From Alisma plantago-aquatica (taxonomy: Eukaryota > Streptophyta > Magnoliopsida > Alismatales > Alismataceae): a stretch of DNA of 64,000 bases. The stretch is taken from positions 1,617,103,711 through 1,617,167,710 of the forward strand of contig OY856409.1 of the NCBI GenBank assembly GCA_963693085.1, read 5' to 3'. The notes below the pieces were generated by a model. It was not told the DNA's origin. It did no database searches and was given only the letters and a program-made list of their open reading frames with translations. The position numbers were made by a program, and so were the translations under genes. Shown here piece after piece: positions 34,066-46,850 of the stretch (within the stretch, counting starts at the first letter, position 1; every line of letters begins with the position of its first letter).

Positions 34066-36659
34066 GAACATACACATGGCAAACCTATATATCTTATCAA
34101 ATCTAAGAACATTTATTCCAAGAAAATATGTATTAGAAACAATGCAACAATCAGGTATAAAGACCTGGATTAACATAACTACAAATCTTAGGTTTTTGGA
34201 CATTGTTCTCATCCTAATGTTCAATGAACCCTATTAGATCTAGTTGTAACATCATGGGTTTAGGTCTAGGCAAATCTAGTTTGCAAAAGTTCTCTTTTTC
34301 ACATGAAAAAACCCTGATATTAGAACACAATTAGAGATAATAATTTCTTAAAACCATATACCATGATCTTATCCATTAATTTAGGAGACAACAATGGAAC
34401 AACCCATCAATAACAAAGTCGAACCTAGGTCATCTTCTTATGTCTCAATTTGATTTCCATGATTTAATAATGATCCTTTAACAAAAACCATTTTTATTAA
34501 TCAAACATATAAAACTAGGGTTTCATACATCCTTTTAAGCTCAGCCATGAAAATACTTTTAATATGGCTCGTTTTTCAAATCAAATTATATATAGTTTCA
34601 TATTATTCTAAGCAATGTACAATAAAATGCAAATTCTGTAATTAAAATGGATTTCAATCAATCACAGACTGCCACATTAATAATCTATATAAGATATTTT
34701 AACTTGGGATGATTCTTAAAGATAGAATCCAATGAGGCCTTTACCCCTACAAACTAATTTGGTTTATCATGTAGAAAGGGGTAAAGTGGTCAAAGAATCC
34801 CATTAATTGTTTAATATAGGTGCTTCTACATTGACAACTGTGGAGGTCAATGGGGGAGTTGAGTTTGACTTCTAGTATCTACCATTGAGAGGTGAGCCAT
34901 GATTGGCTTCATATGCCATCCCAAACCTAGAAAGCCCTTTCTGATTTCTTGAGATTGGCTTAGTTGCAAATGGAAAACTTTGGAAGTGAGGAGCAAGAAT
35001 GAGGTGGTTAATAGTATAAACCAATTACACATCAATATTTAAGGGATGGTGAAGTTTTAGACGGTGTCAGTGATGCTCCTGAAAAAATTTGGGTTTTGGG
35101 AAGGCAAGGGAGGTGAATTTTTATGTTCTTGAAAGGAGGGGTGACTTAATTAGAATAGAGGGAATTCACTAAATTGGCATTGCTCCAAGGTACTGGAGAG
35201 GTCCATTGGGCCTAATAATTGAGTCTCAACATAGTAAAGGATAGACTCTCCATCTCTAGTGTGAAGGGGTTGTTATAGGATCTTTAGGGAGAATTACACC
35301 AAATCGTTCCACATTTTGGTGCCTGGATTTCCTTTCCATGGTCCCAGGGGAGGTTGTGCACATGGAATTAGGCATAGAAATTATGTGGAGGGAGTTTAGG
35401 GAGCATGTTGCAAGTGGAAAAAGTGGGTTTGGGGTGGACGCTCAATGATTTCTCAGAAAATATTTTCCATTGGGATCCATTTTGGGGGTCACACATGATT
35501 TCCAATTACATGTATAGGCACAAAGTGGTTGTGATCATCATTTCCATTGAAAAACTAAATATAAGGTCAATAAGAAAATTTGGCATCTTCATATTTATTT
35601 ATGATGTATGATTGAATATAAGGTCAATAAGAAAATTTGCATCTTCATATTCATTTATGATGTATGATTGATCCCTACCTATCCAAAAAGTAATTTTGAC
35701 CCAAACATTCAACCCACTATCTTCATTCAAGTAGAAACAAGAACAATTCAACCATACTAGTATTACTAGGTACCATATCACACATGCATCATGTCACCTT
35801 ATGGTTTTAATGCAACTGTAGTCCAAAACTATATTGGTTATTTGTCAAATAAAAATAAATTTTAGATACATAATATTACATATATGACTCTTTGATCATC
35901 CTTCCTATTTGGTTAACAGACCAATATACACTCAACCATTAAGATTATTGCCTACAAATTTCACGTTTGAGATTTTGCAAAAATTATATTTCATACCACT
36001 AATCTATACTAGGAAAAGAAAGGTTTTATGTCATAATTCACTTAAATTATCATATTTACCATAAACTTTATGGGTTATGCTTATCATCCTACTAAACTTT
36101 CATGGATTACGATGATTATTTTTCATAATGGTGGATTAGGGTTTTGCCCAATAGATGTTAGTCATCACCTAACCAAACAATGAAATTCATTAATTCTCAT
36201 TAGGACTAGGGGAATGATATTTATATACATTCCAATTTATGTACATATTTCTTCTAACTTAAAATCACAATTTCAACTCACAATTATGTCCATGAGAGGA
36301 CAATTTTACTCAAGAGATGCGTCATACATAACTTACATAAATTTTCCTAGTGAGATATTGATAAGTCATATATTACTCGAGGGAAACAAATTTCACAAAA
36401 TATTTGAGGAGCAAATGAGAATAATGATTTCCCTCTCAGAGTTGGGTTTTAGTTGTCTACCTCATATTGAAACCATTGATGAGCTTCACAAACACCTTGT
36501 CTAATGCATACTATGAATGCCAATTTCCTACCACTATACTCCTCAAGAGGGAAGACCAATTTTAAAACTCATTTTTGGGGATATATTAGTGACCAAGTCT
36601 TAGATGCCTACTCCATCATTTTGGAATTATAAGAAGCAAATATGGACTACACATGGTAG
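34066..36659. other. AT-rich stretch without recognisable genes
   Basis: Neither strand gives a domain I can name. The open stretch at 36214-36504 (96 codons, plus strand) gives a peptide with no family I recognise. The right part may be the leader of the LINE that starts near 36660. A 52-bp tandem duplication lies at 35559-35663. Confidence 0.4.
35559..35663. repeat. 52-bp tandem duplication
   Basis: Two adjacent copies of a unit containing aatataaggtcaataagaaa and ttatgatgtatgattg differ at about two positions. Nothing suggests a function. Confidence 0.85.
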
Positions 36660-36662
36660 TCG

Positions 36663-38110
36663 ATGTCAGTTGCGGCTGAAGGGGCAATAGAGGTCTATCA
36701 CCCGACCTGGGTAGTGCTCCAGGGAGGGGAGGACAACACGAGTGATGGGGAAGGATGGGGAAACTCATGGCATTCTTCATCTAGGTTTGTCAAGGTATCA
36801 ATGGAGGAGTTAGGTATATACTTGATCTATGATAGAATGAGAGGGCTTGGGCAGAATGATGTTGTAGAATACCTATACCCACATAGTGACATAGTTATGG
36901 AAACTAAAGTCACCGAAGGGGTCCCAGAGGGGAATAGTGCCAACACTGGCTTGCAAAATAATATGAAAGACTACAAAAGGGTTGTGTGGCAACACATGTA
37001 TTCCAATAAAGAACTTCATTTACTACAACAAAACATGTTTCCAAGATCATCGAAGGATATATAACTAGTGTTGGACTGAGGGGTGCTAGAGATATGCATA
37101 GAGGACAAGGTTGAGGAGGAATTGAAAAACCAATGGAAGTTCCCAGTAATCATAAAGTAGATAGGAAAGGATGTTGGCTTTGAGATGATGGAAAACATGA
37201 TGAAACTGTTGTCCAAACCTAAGGGGAAGATTAGCATGTACGAACCTGATACGTTTTATTATGTCATCCAATTTTCTAACAAAATGGACTATGAGAATGC
37301 TATGGTCGGGGTCCCATGGTATATCTTTGGTGTCTTCCTGATGGTCGTGTTGGTATTCTTGTTTCCAACCCAATGACCTATTTCTCGACTACATAGTGAC
37401 TTGGGTGAGGATTTTAAACCCACCTATTGACTCATAAGATAGTGTTTTCTTTGACACACTTGGAGATATCCTGGGATGTTTGATCAAGGTCAATGACTGC
37501 ACTTTTTGCATACATGGGAGTAAGTATGCTTGAATATCTCTAGAGGTAAAGACACCACATTCGATTCTTCCAATTATCACCATCAATGGCATTGATTAAA
37601 ACATTGAATATGAGGTTTTTCCCAATCTGTGGCTTACTTGTGGCTGATAGGACATGTCCATCAGTCCTACAAGGTGAGGATAGATAAATATGAGGACAAG
37701 GAAGTAGAAAGAAGTGAAGGCACAATGGGGGTGAAGTGGATTAAGGAAGAAGGAAAGTGACAAAAGGAATATGGTAGGACAATACATTCTAGAAGGAAAA
37801 AATTGGATAAGGACATGCCAGAGTAGGCCAAAATTAGCAAGAAGAATGGCAATTTTAGGATCTCAAGAAGACAAATGAGTAGGATGTAATGGAGATTTAG
37901 TAGCCTATAAATACCAGATCTAAGAGATCACTGGGTTCCACACTGGAAATAACCTGGAAGGGAACAAAGACATCCTAGTTGAATGAGAGCACTAGGAAAG
38001 TGCTTGTGGATATTACCAACAACCAAAAGAAACTAAATCCCTCGGGGTAAATTCCCAAGAAAAGATGGTGGAGAAACCTAAAGTTCATGAAGTTATAATG
38101 GGGAATTTTC
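36663..38110 (+). pseudogene. LINE B ORF1 remnant
   Basis: The first open part (36663-37064) encodes an acidic N-terminus. From 37165 to 37373 the DUF4283 passage is clear: KPKGKISMYEPDTFYYVIQF, then YENAMVGVPWYIFG. At 37629-37660 ICGLLVADRTCP corresponds to the CCHC knuckle, with the first Cys and the His replaced. ORF1 would bind LINE RNA. Frame changes near 37070, 37150 and 37380 inactivate it. Confidence 0.78.
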
Positions 38111-38439
38111 AAGAGGTAGAAGATCTAGAGGAAAAACTTGTAGAGGTTGTATAAGACGTTGTCATAGGAAATACTACCACCAAGTTCTAATTTGAACATA
38201 GATCCTTCCACAACCACCTTACCTCTACCCAAAATCCATTTTACCAGAAACTAAGAAAGGAAGATTTTGGAGGATAAGAGTGAATCACTAGATAGAGAAG
38301 CCGGGGGAGGAGATCCTAAGGTGTTGGTTGGTTCCATCTTTCCTTTCCCCCTCTTATTAGTTATCTTATGATGAACACTTTGATATGAAATGTGTGAGTG
38401 ATTGGGAATGATAACACTTATAATGTTCTAAAGGAATAC

Positions 38440-41400
38440 ATCTATCAGTAGAAGGTTTAGGTAGTGATGATTTTAGAGCCCAAAATCAATAGAGACACCG
38501 AGGATATGGCTATAGAGACCTTGTGATTTGGTAGCTACCATCGCATGGAGGCCTAAAGGTTTACTAGGGGGGTCTAGATTCTGGGGAACTTGTTTGAGTG
38601 ATCTATGGATATTATTCTAAGCCATGACCAATTTGTGCACAACAAGTTGAACAAACACCTAGTTTTTTTTACTTTTGTTTATGCTAAGTCACACATCTCT
38701 ATCAAAAAGTTACTATGGGAGAGACTGATCCAAGCTGGTGAATTCCATCAATGACCCTTGAGTAGTGGTAGGAGACTTCAATGTTAAATTCCACCCAAAA
38801 GAGAAGATTGATTGCCATATTTTCAATCATGTAGAGGTCACAATGTTTTCTAACGCCCTTCTGAATGCAGGTGTACTTGACATTCATTTTGAAGGTTTGC
38901 CATTTACTTATTGACACGGTAGGCCATACAAGTGGCTTGGTTGGTCTATACCCAACCTTGACTTCCTCAATTAGTTTAGGCATCTGTATGTGGAACATTT
39001 CCCATTGATTTTGTCTAATTACTACCCTATCCTCACTAAGTCATTGAATCAGGAAAGGATTACCTCTCTGCTGAATACCAAGGCTTCCTCAAAGATGAAT
39101 GGTGAGTTTGCATAGCTCCTGAGAAGCTACTAGGATCCCGCTAAGGATTTTTGACCTTCTTGGGATGAGGCTCCATTCAGGATAGCTAAGTAGGATAAGG
39201 TAGAGTTGGGTAAATAGAGAAATAAGAAAACTATCCTCATGGACAAGATTTCCATAGTTAAGAAGGATATGTTGAAAAATTATTATGAATATCTTGATAT
39301 GGAGTATCATGGTTTGGTTCCTGAACTAGAGAAAAATCTCATAAAGGAGGAGAAGGATTAGAAATAGAAAAGCCATCAAATTATGGCTGAGGAATGGGAA
39401 TATGAATACAAAATTTTATCAAGATTTTGTGAACCTAACATGATTACTGTGCTTCAAGATCAGGTACTGGAGTGGGTAGAAGAAAAGAGTGAGCTCAAGG
39501 CTGTGGTATTAATTTCTTTAAAAATCATTTCACCACTTCCTTCTTCCCTAGTGGTGAGAAGATCACAAACTATCTCAGGACATTCAAGCCTCTTACTTTG
39601 TAGAAGTTTCAACACAAGATGGCTCCACCCATAGAGATTGAGATCAAATATATCCTTATAAGGATTTGACTCTGACATGGCAATGAGACTTAATGGGGCA
39701 TACGATCTTTTTCTCAATAAGAATTGGAACACTATTGCTAGTTATGTTGTGTAAACAATGTCTAGGGCCATCTCCGATGAGCGTCGACCCAATAGGAAGT
39801 ATGATGCCTCCCTTGTTCTCATTCCTACGATAGCCATCTCATATTCTTATAGTAAACTCTAATTGATTTACTTGAAAAACTCTATCATGAATCTTACAAC
39901 AAAAACATTGATTGAACGTCTGAAGGAACATATGAGTGATAGGATCACACCTACCTAGAATAGCTTTGTACTAGGGAGGCACATTTTTGATAACATTGCA
40001 TTGGTTCATGAACTTGTGCATAGTATGAGGAAGATGAGTGTGTCTCCTACCATGACCATAAAAATTGATCTTTCTAAGGCATATCACTAGATGGATTGGA
40101 ATTTCATTGAAGATTCTATTGAGAAAGCCACCTTACCCCCAATATCATCAGGTACATCATGAAAAGGGACATTTCTTTGATCTGGGATGACAAGCAACTG
40201 TTCTTCTTCAAGGAAAGCTAAGGATTTTGACGGGGAGATTCTCTCTCATTATAGCTATTTACTTTGTATGAAGATACTGAGTCAAGAAATAGATATGAAG
40301 GTCCAAGAAGAAATGGAAGCTGGTTAACATGCCAAGAAAAAGACCTATCATCTCTCACATGGTCTTCATAGATGACACCATCTTATTTTCCCATGCCTCC
40401 ACTAATGAAATCAAAAATATTATGAAATGTATCAGAGATAATGGGGAGGTCTTAGGGTAGGATGTTTCCCTAGAGAAATCCAACATCTTCTTCTCTCGGA
40501 GTGTGACTTCCCAAGTCCAAAGAGAGATTTTTAGCATCAATGGAGTTTCCAAAATTGACAATCTTGGAATACATTTGGGGGTCCCTATTGTCTACATCAA
40601 AGTATCTAGGGAAACTTATGCTTCCACCCTTGATCGAGTAGACCAAAAGGTGAATTCCTAAACTTCACAACCACTTTGTCACTGGTAGGGAGGATCTGCC
40701 TTGCCAAATCGACTCTGACAACCATCTCTTCCTACATTATGAAGATGTATAAGATTCAAGCAAGATTATGTGATTGAGTAGATGGACATGTGAGGAAATT
40801 TATCTGGGGAGGGAGATAAAACAATCACCCTATATCTTTGGTGGTATGGGAACCAGTCACTATTGATAAAAAGGATGATGGACTAGGAGTGAAGTCTATG
40901 TGGGATTAGAACTATACTTTGCTATCTAGGCATGCCTGAGAGGTGGAATGTAATTGGAAAGGACCTTGATTTAAAGGTGTTTGACACAAGTACAAGAACT
41001 TTGTTGGACATATATGCAAACTTTCTACCCCGTGTAGAGAGTTGTTAACAAGGGGATTGAGTTGGTTGATGTGAATTTCTTAGAAAACATATGCAGTGAG
41101 GTAAATAGAGATTTTTGGTCTTAACCTAGGGTCCCTACCTACAACCACCTTGCTTCTATTGTTATCCAAACGTTCTATAAGAGTTGAGGGACTTGTAAGT
41201 GTGGCACATTGTTCATGGGGATGGAAAATGGGATGAGATGTTATTCTTGTATTACCTTAATAGGGATGTAGTGACTGAGATATGTAAGTTTAGACCACCA
41301 TAAAAGAACAACTAGGAAGATAGCTGGGTTTGATAGGGCACCGAAGATGGCAACTTCTCCACTATATCAATCTATAGGCTTCTTCAAGAAGGAAAGCATA

Positions 41401-42330
41401 TGAGAAGAGTGGGATGTTGGGGAAAGATCTGGGACACCATGGTATTAGAGAAGGTGAATGTTCTCTTTTGGCTTGCTTGCTGGGGATCCATTCATACTAA
41501 AAGGAGAAGATTGGATCTACACATGACTGGAAATGAAAAAATTTGAGCGAGGTGTAATTTGAAGGAAGAGTCGACAACTCATGCCCTACGTGAATCCTAG
41601 GGATGCAAAGATCTGGATCCTATTGATAAAAGTGAACATGTGCCCATATTTTTCATGGGTATCCTCAGGGCTTGGATAAGGAAGAGACTGAAGTTCAAGG
41701 AAGAAGATGTAATTATTTTCATGTTTACTACAAGGCACATTTAGCAAAGTAAAAACCTGAAAGTCTTTGAGGAAAAGTCAAGGTTTCTAGAGAAATAGAA
41801 TTACTACATTTTCAATGAACTCTCAAATATTAAGCATGCACGGGACAATAACATTGACTTCGACATGGAAACTAGGCTATCCCCTCTAGTTGGTTGGTTA
41901 AAGATGAACATTGATGCAACTAAGGAGATAGGAGTGTCGACTTCAATTGTTGTGGCTAGAGATGATTCTAGTATATGGATTCTGGGCAAAGGAGAGAGTG
42001 CAAGGCTTAAGTATTTTGTTGTAGTGGAATTGAGGTGATAGAGATGGCCCTGATGATAGCCTGCATCTTGAAGGTTGACAAGCTCATTGTAGAGAGCGAG
42101 AGAAGGAAGTCGATTTAGTCGATATGCTCAAAGAGTATCTCCCCCTACCTAAATGGACACCTTGTCTAGTATACGAAGATGGATAAATAGGGTGGACACT
42201 TTTTTCTTCAGGTTTACTAGAAGAAATGCCAACCAAGTGGCTAACAAGATGGCTGAATTCCATTTGAAAACCCATAAAGGTTATTTGACCTATGGTAGAT
42301 CTCCTGAAGGTCTACTAAATTTGGTTTAGT
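38440..42330 (+). pseudogene. LINE B ORF2 remnant (endonuclease, RT, zf-RVT, RNase H)
   Basis: Readable landmarks in shifting frames: VILEPKIN (38467, the endonuclease ETKI position), FFTFVYAKS (38670) and GDFN-like VVVGDFN (near 38770). RT has MVFIDDTILFSHAS with the catalytic box FIDD at 40365-40376, followed by SLEKSNIFFSRS. A zf-RVT region lies near 41440-41600, and RNase H at 41880-42280 shows GWLKMNIDAT and RRNANQVANKMAE. The usual RT box is FADD or YADD. Dozens of stops date it as old. Confidence 0.82.
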
Positions 42331-42465
42331 CTGATAGGTCTGATAGAATCACTTTAAATTCTCCCATAGTTGTATTCTATGTGAGTGGTAGTTGTACTAT
42401 GTCGTTTATCTCTACAAGAGGAGGGTAGATTGAACCACAACGCCTCATGATTTCCCAAAAAAACA

Positions 42466-42790
42466 TATTGGGCTTCTCCCACACCTAAATGGAAGATTTT
42501 ATCTTTTACACAACATTTAATATCTAGGCTCTAGTTAATGATCAATTTCCTTTTAAGGATTTGTGGGGTTCATATCATGGTCAAGATCCAACTTAAGAAG
42601 GGTCTCATCTCAATACATAGGAGTAGTCTAGCATAAGGCTCAAAGAGGACTATTTAACCTTATCAATCATAATGTATAGGTACTTCCCATAAATGATATC
42701 ATCCTCAATAAGGACTCACACAATACTCTCAAGATGTCCAAACCCTAGATATTAATCTTCATTAAGAGAATTAGACTCATGTTGGTCCTA
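42466..42790. other. Short intergenic gap
   Basis: Nothing is recognisable between the LINE B end and the microsatellite block. Confidence 0.45.
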
Positions 42791-42950
42791 ATATGGTTCA
42801 CTTAGAACACACACACATGCAAACAAACAGACACACATATATATATATATATATCATATGTGTCTATGTTATGTATATTTTTATATTATATGTGTTTATA
42901 TACATACATACATACATACATACATACATACATACATACATACATACATA
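42791..42950. repeat. (AC)n/(AT)n region ending in (CATA)n, left of LINE C
   Basis: An AC/CA-rich start and ten AT units (42837-42855) lead, after a T/A-rich spacer, to about 13 perfect CATA units (42896-42950). LINE C begins directly after with ccctgccatctcc. The same tetranucleotide, in the same strand phase, follows the 3' end of LINE C at 58637. Confidence 0.95.
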
Positions 42951-43019
42951 CCCTGCCATCTCCTTTCTCTTAGGGTTTCCCGGCGATCGCCCGAGCGATC
43001 CTGAGAAGGATCAGCGGAC

Positions 43020-43522
43020 ATGGCGGCGGCTGCTGCCTCCACTACCACCAACCCACCATCCAACCCACCCACCAACCCACCCCACCACCAACAAATAACC
43101 AAACCCAGGGAACAACAAAGGAGAACGATGCCGGGAAGAAAAAGAAGAACTCCTGGATGGAGATCGTGAAGAGAACCCCAGCACAAGAGAAGGAGTGTGC
43201 GGGGCTGATATTCCCTAAACCAACCAAGAAGGATGGAAAGGTGATGGTAGACCTTGACGCGGAGGAATACAGACGTATGAAGGACATATGGGAGTTCGCA
43301 GTCTTGATCTACGTCATGGGTAAACGCCCGTTTTACCCCCACCTGCTGGCTTGGATACAACGAGTATGGAAGCCAAGCGGTGATTTTGATGTTATTTCGA
43401 AGGAGAAGGGTTTCTTCATAAGCCGTTTCTCTAACGAAATAGACAAGAAGACATGCCTCAATAGTGGACCATGGTGGTTCGATAGCCACCTGGTAATAGC
43501 AAAGCACTACACCTATGGTGAT
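43020..43522 (+). pseudogene. LINE C ORF1, 5' part
   Basis: The leader ATG at 43020 opens an Ala- and Thr/Asn/Pro-rich N-terminus in a different frame from the domain; a single-base slip in the ccaacccaccc repeats or a start at ATG 43157 would explain it. From 43157 the frame gives MEIVKRTPAQEKECAGLIFP, then the DUF4283 domain with FYPHLLAWIQRVWKPSGDFD and GPWWFDSHLVIAKHY. The same domain occurs in LINE D (60530-60830), so both belong to one family. The ORF is cut at 43522 by the gypsy element. The minus-strand frame overlapping this region is a shadow. Confidence 0.85.
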
Positions 43523-46500
43523 TGTTAAAACCCCAATTTTTGGGTTCAATTGGTGAGAAATGTAATTTCTCATATTAAAGATATTTGAACAAATAATGAT
43601 ATAATTTGTTTGGAATAAATAGATTTCGTTTACAATAGCCTTGACAATTGTTTTGTGGGCTTTATTGGCTATTGGGCCCAATAACAAGGAAATTCAATTA
43701 GTAAATGAATAATTGAATATTTGAGAAAAGAAAAATATGGAACCCTCTAGAAGGCAAATCCAAAGAGGGATTTCGTGCCTCTTGGATTCCTTTGGTTCCA
43801 AGGAGTCCAAAGTTGCATAGAGTGTGCAATAAGAAAAGAAAAGATCAATTAAATATTTCTTTATTAAGGAAGAAATTGAAAATAATGATAAAATGTGGGA
43901 AATAAGTGAAAAGAGGTATAATGGAGTTATCCTTGGTGGAATTTCGTATCCCAAGGATTCCTAATGTTAAAAGGAATACCAATGAGGAAAATAAAAGAGA
44001 AATAAATAGAAATCCTCAAAAAAAGATATTTTAATGAGAAATAGACAAGATAATGTGAAATATTACGTATAGATGCATCTTAAAGGACAATAAGTATCCT
44101 TGAAAAAGGAATTTCAAAATAATAGAGTGTCTTGGGATACAAGGAGTCCCAATAAAAAAGAAAGATAGATAAAATACCAACATTTCAAAATAAAAGGATA
44201 ATGTGATACATTATTAATGAATTTTGTGTTATTTTTCAAAAGGTGGTATTTTCTATTAAAAGAAAACATGATTTCGTGACAAATAATTAAAAGGCAAGTA
44301 TAAACGAGGATAAGGGGGAAGATTTTTGTATTTTTAAGAAATAAGGAATATCAAAGAGATGTTTAGGAGAGAGATAAATGGGAACTTGCTTCATGATGAA
44401 GAAATCCAATTCCTATTTGGAAAGGACTCTGTTTCTTCGAGGGAAAGTGTGTCGGGGCATGGATACTCTTCCCTATATAAAGGGGTAGATCCCTGGTTCG
44501 GGCCCAAGGAGATCCCACACATCTCCCTCTCTCTTACCTATATTCTTCTTCCATGTCTCTGTCTTCAACCCTAAGTCACGTGGTTGGTGTTCTTCTTGGA
44601 GTGACGGGGAGCTATGGGTCACCTTGATGAAGGTTGGACGTTCCCCGATGACCTGAGGACGATTAGCTATCGTCCCCAAGCCCTCAACCTCCCACACTAA
44701 CCTGCAGCAGGTCTGCATGACCAGCCGAGAGTCACAGGTTTGGGCACACTGGAGCGGCCACCTTGGCTGTGAAGAAGAAGCAGCCTGGGCCTGACGGAGG
44801 TCGATGGAGGAGGGGCAGTAGTTTCCGGCCACCCTCAGGCTTTGGAGTTGAGGGGGTGAACCCCCGCAGTCGACGGACGTCGAGCGCCGCGCTAGGGCGC
44901 GCGGAGGAAGAAGACGGCCGTCATTTGACAGATATACCCTCAGTGTAACAAAGGACATGTTACTTAAGGGGAGGGAAAAATAGTATTTTTGAAATGTTTA
45001 CAAGCAAGTCAAGCAGCGTTGCATGTAAAAGGCTACGTGGTGCCTCCCCATTGGCCCAAGTGAGGTATTTCTTCCAAAATTCATATCTTATAAACTGTAG
45101 CTCAGATAAATATGAATACTATATGTATTTTGATCAAGAGAACGAGAGGAATCCAATAAAAATGATATTAAAGGTTGATTCCTTTCCTAATTGCAAAAGT
45201 ACAATAAGTTGATGAAAAGTGCATTAACGTTAAGTTAAAAACCCTATTTGTGATTAAAGGTTGAATCTAGTATGCTTAATGGGTTAATTGAAGTATTAAT
45301 AACCTGTTGAATGATAATGTTAGATTTGAACCTGATCTAGATGTAAAATTGCATGATTTAGGGTTCTTACCCCATATGAGAATCATTAAGTATTTAGAAA
45401 CCCTAATTTAGGGTCAAAGAGGATAAGATCATATATAATTTGAAAGATATGAAAATACGTTGTTAAATGATGGTTCTAAGTTATTTGAATACAAAAGTCC
45501 TTAATTATCGATAAATACCCTAAAAGTAGTAATTAGGGTTTTCTCATGAATAAAAGGTAGAATTGATGGCAAAATGAGTTCATATGTTAATTAGGCCCTA
45601 ATGAACTTTGAATTGATGATAGAGGCATATAATGATCTTGCCATGGATTAAAAGGATAATGGTAGTTTTAACATAAAAGAGGCATAATGGGCTTAATTAA
45701 TGTTTAAGTGTGCCTTTAATCCAAAATTAGGGCTTGTAAGTAATTGATTAGAAATAGGGTTTAAATAATAAATGAAGTGAAACCCTAAATGCAAAATGAA
45801 ACCCTAAAATGGATACGGAAACCTTAGGAAGCAATTTCAAGTTGAATAGAAAGAATCTTGATAAAGTGTGTAGTAAATAGAGTACATGTGTTTTTCAAGA
45901 TTCTTGATTGTGTGGTTGAACTACTTTCTTGGAGTGCTTTCTTGGTTGGAATTGATATTAGCTTGAGAAATCTACTGAACATGTATGTGGTTACGCTTAT
46001 GAATAATCACTTTAGTTTCACGGCAATTTCCGAATGTTTTATCGGTTGCTTGAAAATAACTGTTGGATGCTTTTTATTTAATGCAACTATAAAATGACTA
46101 TGATTATCACTATGAATATATATATATAACTGGCTTAGATTTGAATCCACCTCTGTGGCTTGGAAAGGATAAAAAAGGGTAACCTAGAGTAAGGTCTAGG
46201 TTATCGAGGGTTAGAAACTGGGCTACCAAGTGTAGTGCCATGAGACCCTTTAGCATGCCATGAGTTAAGGAGTGGGATACTTACGGGTAGTGCCATGTGA
46301 CTCAACCCTAGAAACTAGTTCACCTATAGGTGGGACCATGAGGGGTTTAATGGGGATCTACTATAAGGAAAGTAGCATCCAGGTCCACAGCAGGGACAAC
46401 ACAGAGGATGGGGAATGCATGGATCGCACAGTTATATTTAAAATGTAAAATTGTTTGTTAAATGGTAATTGGCTACAATACATTGTTATAAATAATTGCG

Positions 46501-46850
46501 CGTTTATTGTTTCCCCCACATACCAGCTTCGGCTGACCGATGTTTTATTTGTCGGCATTTTAGGTTCAAAGCCAAAAGGACAAACAGTAATTTGACATAT
46601 TGTGAATTCACGAATTGAAATACAAGGAGGATTAGTTAGAGTAGAAATTCATATGTGGATAAAAGTTTAGAGATCCAAATTTTCAAAAGGTATGCAAAAG
46701 TTTATTTTCTTATAGATTTTTAGTATAGTCTGTTAAAATTTAATAATTGTTCTTGGTTATATGTCGAACCTTTGATCCGAAATTTATGGGTGCAGCTTCG
46801 ACCTCTCGGTCTCCCTTAATTGGGGGTTACCGGAAGGTGGGGTCGTGAAA
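43523..46850 (+). repeat. 5' LTR of the Tekay-like element
   Basis: A TATA box, tatataaa at 44474-44481 within ttccctatataaagggg, is followed by a GC-rich block (44560-44960) unlike the AT-rich rest. AT-rich sequence with several aaaccctaa words follows (45360-45820). The LTR ends ggtcgtgaaa before the PBS. Open stretches on either strand in the GC-rich block are not recognised genes. Confidence 0.9.
44474..44481 (+). promoter_or_regulatory. LTR TATA box
   Basis: The motif tatataaa lies in ttccctatataaagggg and is conserved in the 3' LTR at 52194-52201. It is the likely pol II promoter of the element, with transcription expected about 30 bp downstream. Confidence 0.6.

Larger units (their letters stand above)
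36660..42460 (+). mobile_element. LINE B: old, near full-length plant LINE with RNase H
   Basis: ORF1 (DUF4283 and a decayed knuckle), AP-type endonuclease, RT, zf-RVT and RNase H remnants occur in plant L1-type order over 5.8 kb. Every domain is broken by stops and frameshifts. The 3' end is placed near the short A-run at 42456-42465 (cccaaaaaaacat). It has no (CATA)n tail and is not closely similar to LINE C. Confidence 0.82.

Noticed and set aside
42896..43687. 263-codon minus-strand frame
   Set aside because: It is a shadow of LINE C ORF1 and the LTR start, and begins in (CATA)n.
44473..44958. 161-codon minus-strand frame in the LTR GC-rich block
   Set aside because: No domain is recognised, and the 3' LTR copy has only a shorter version. 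GC-rich sequence has few stops.
45360..45820. Interstitial telomere array
   Set aside because: The aaaccctaa words are isolated, not tandem, and lie inside LTRs.
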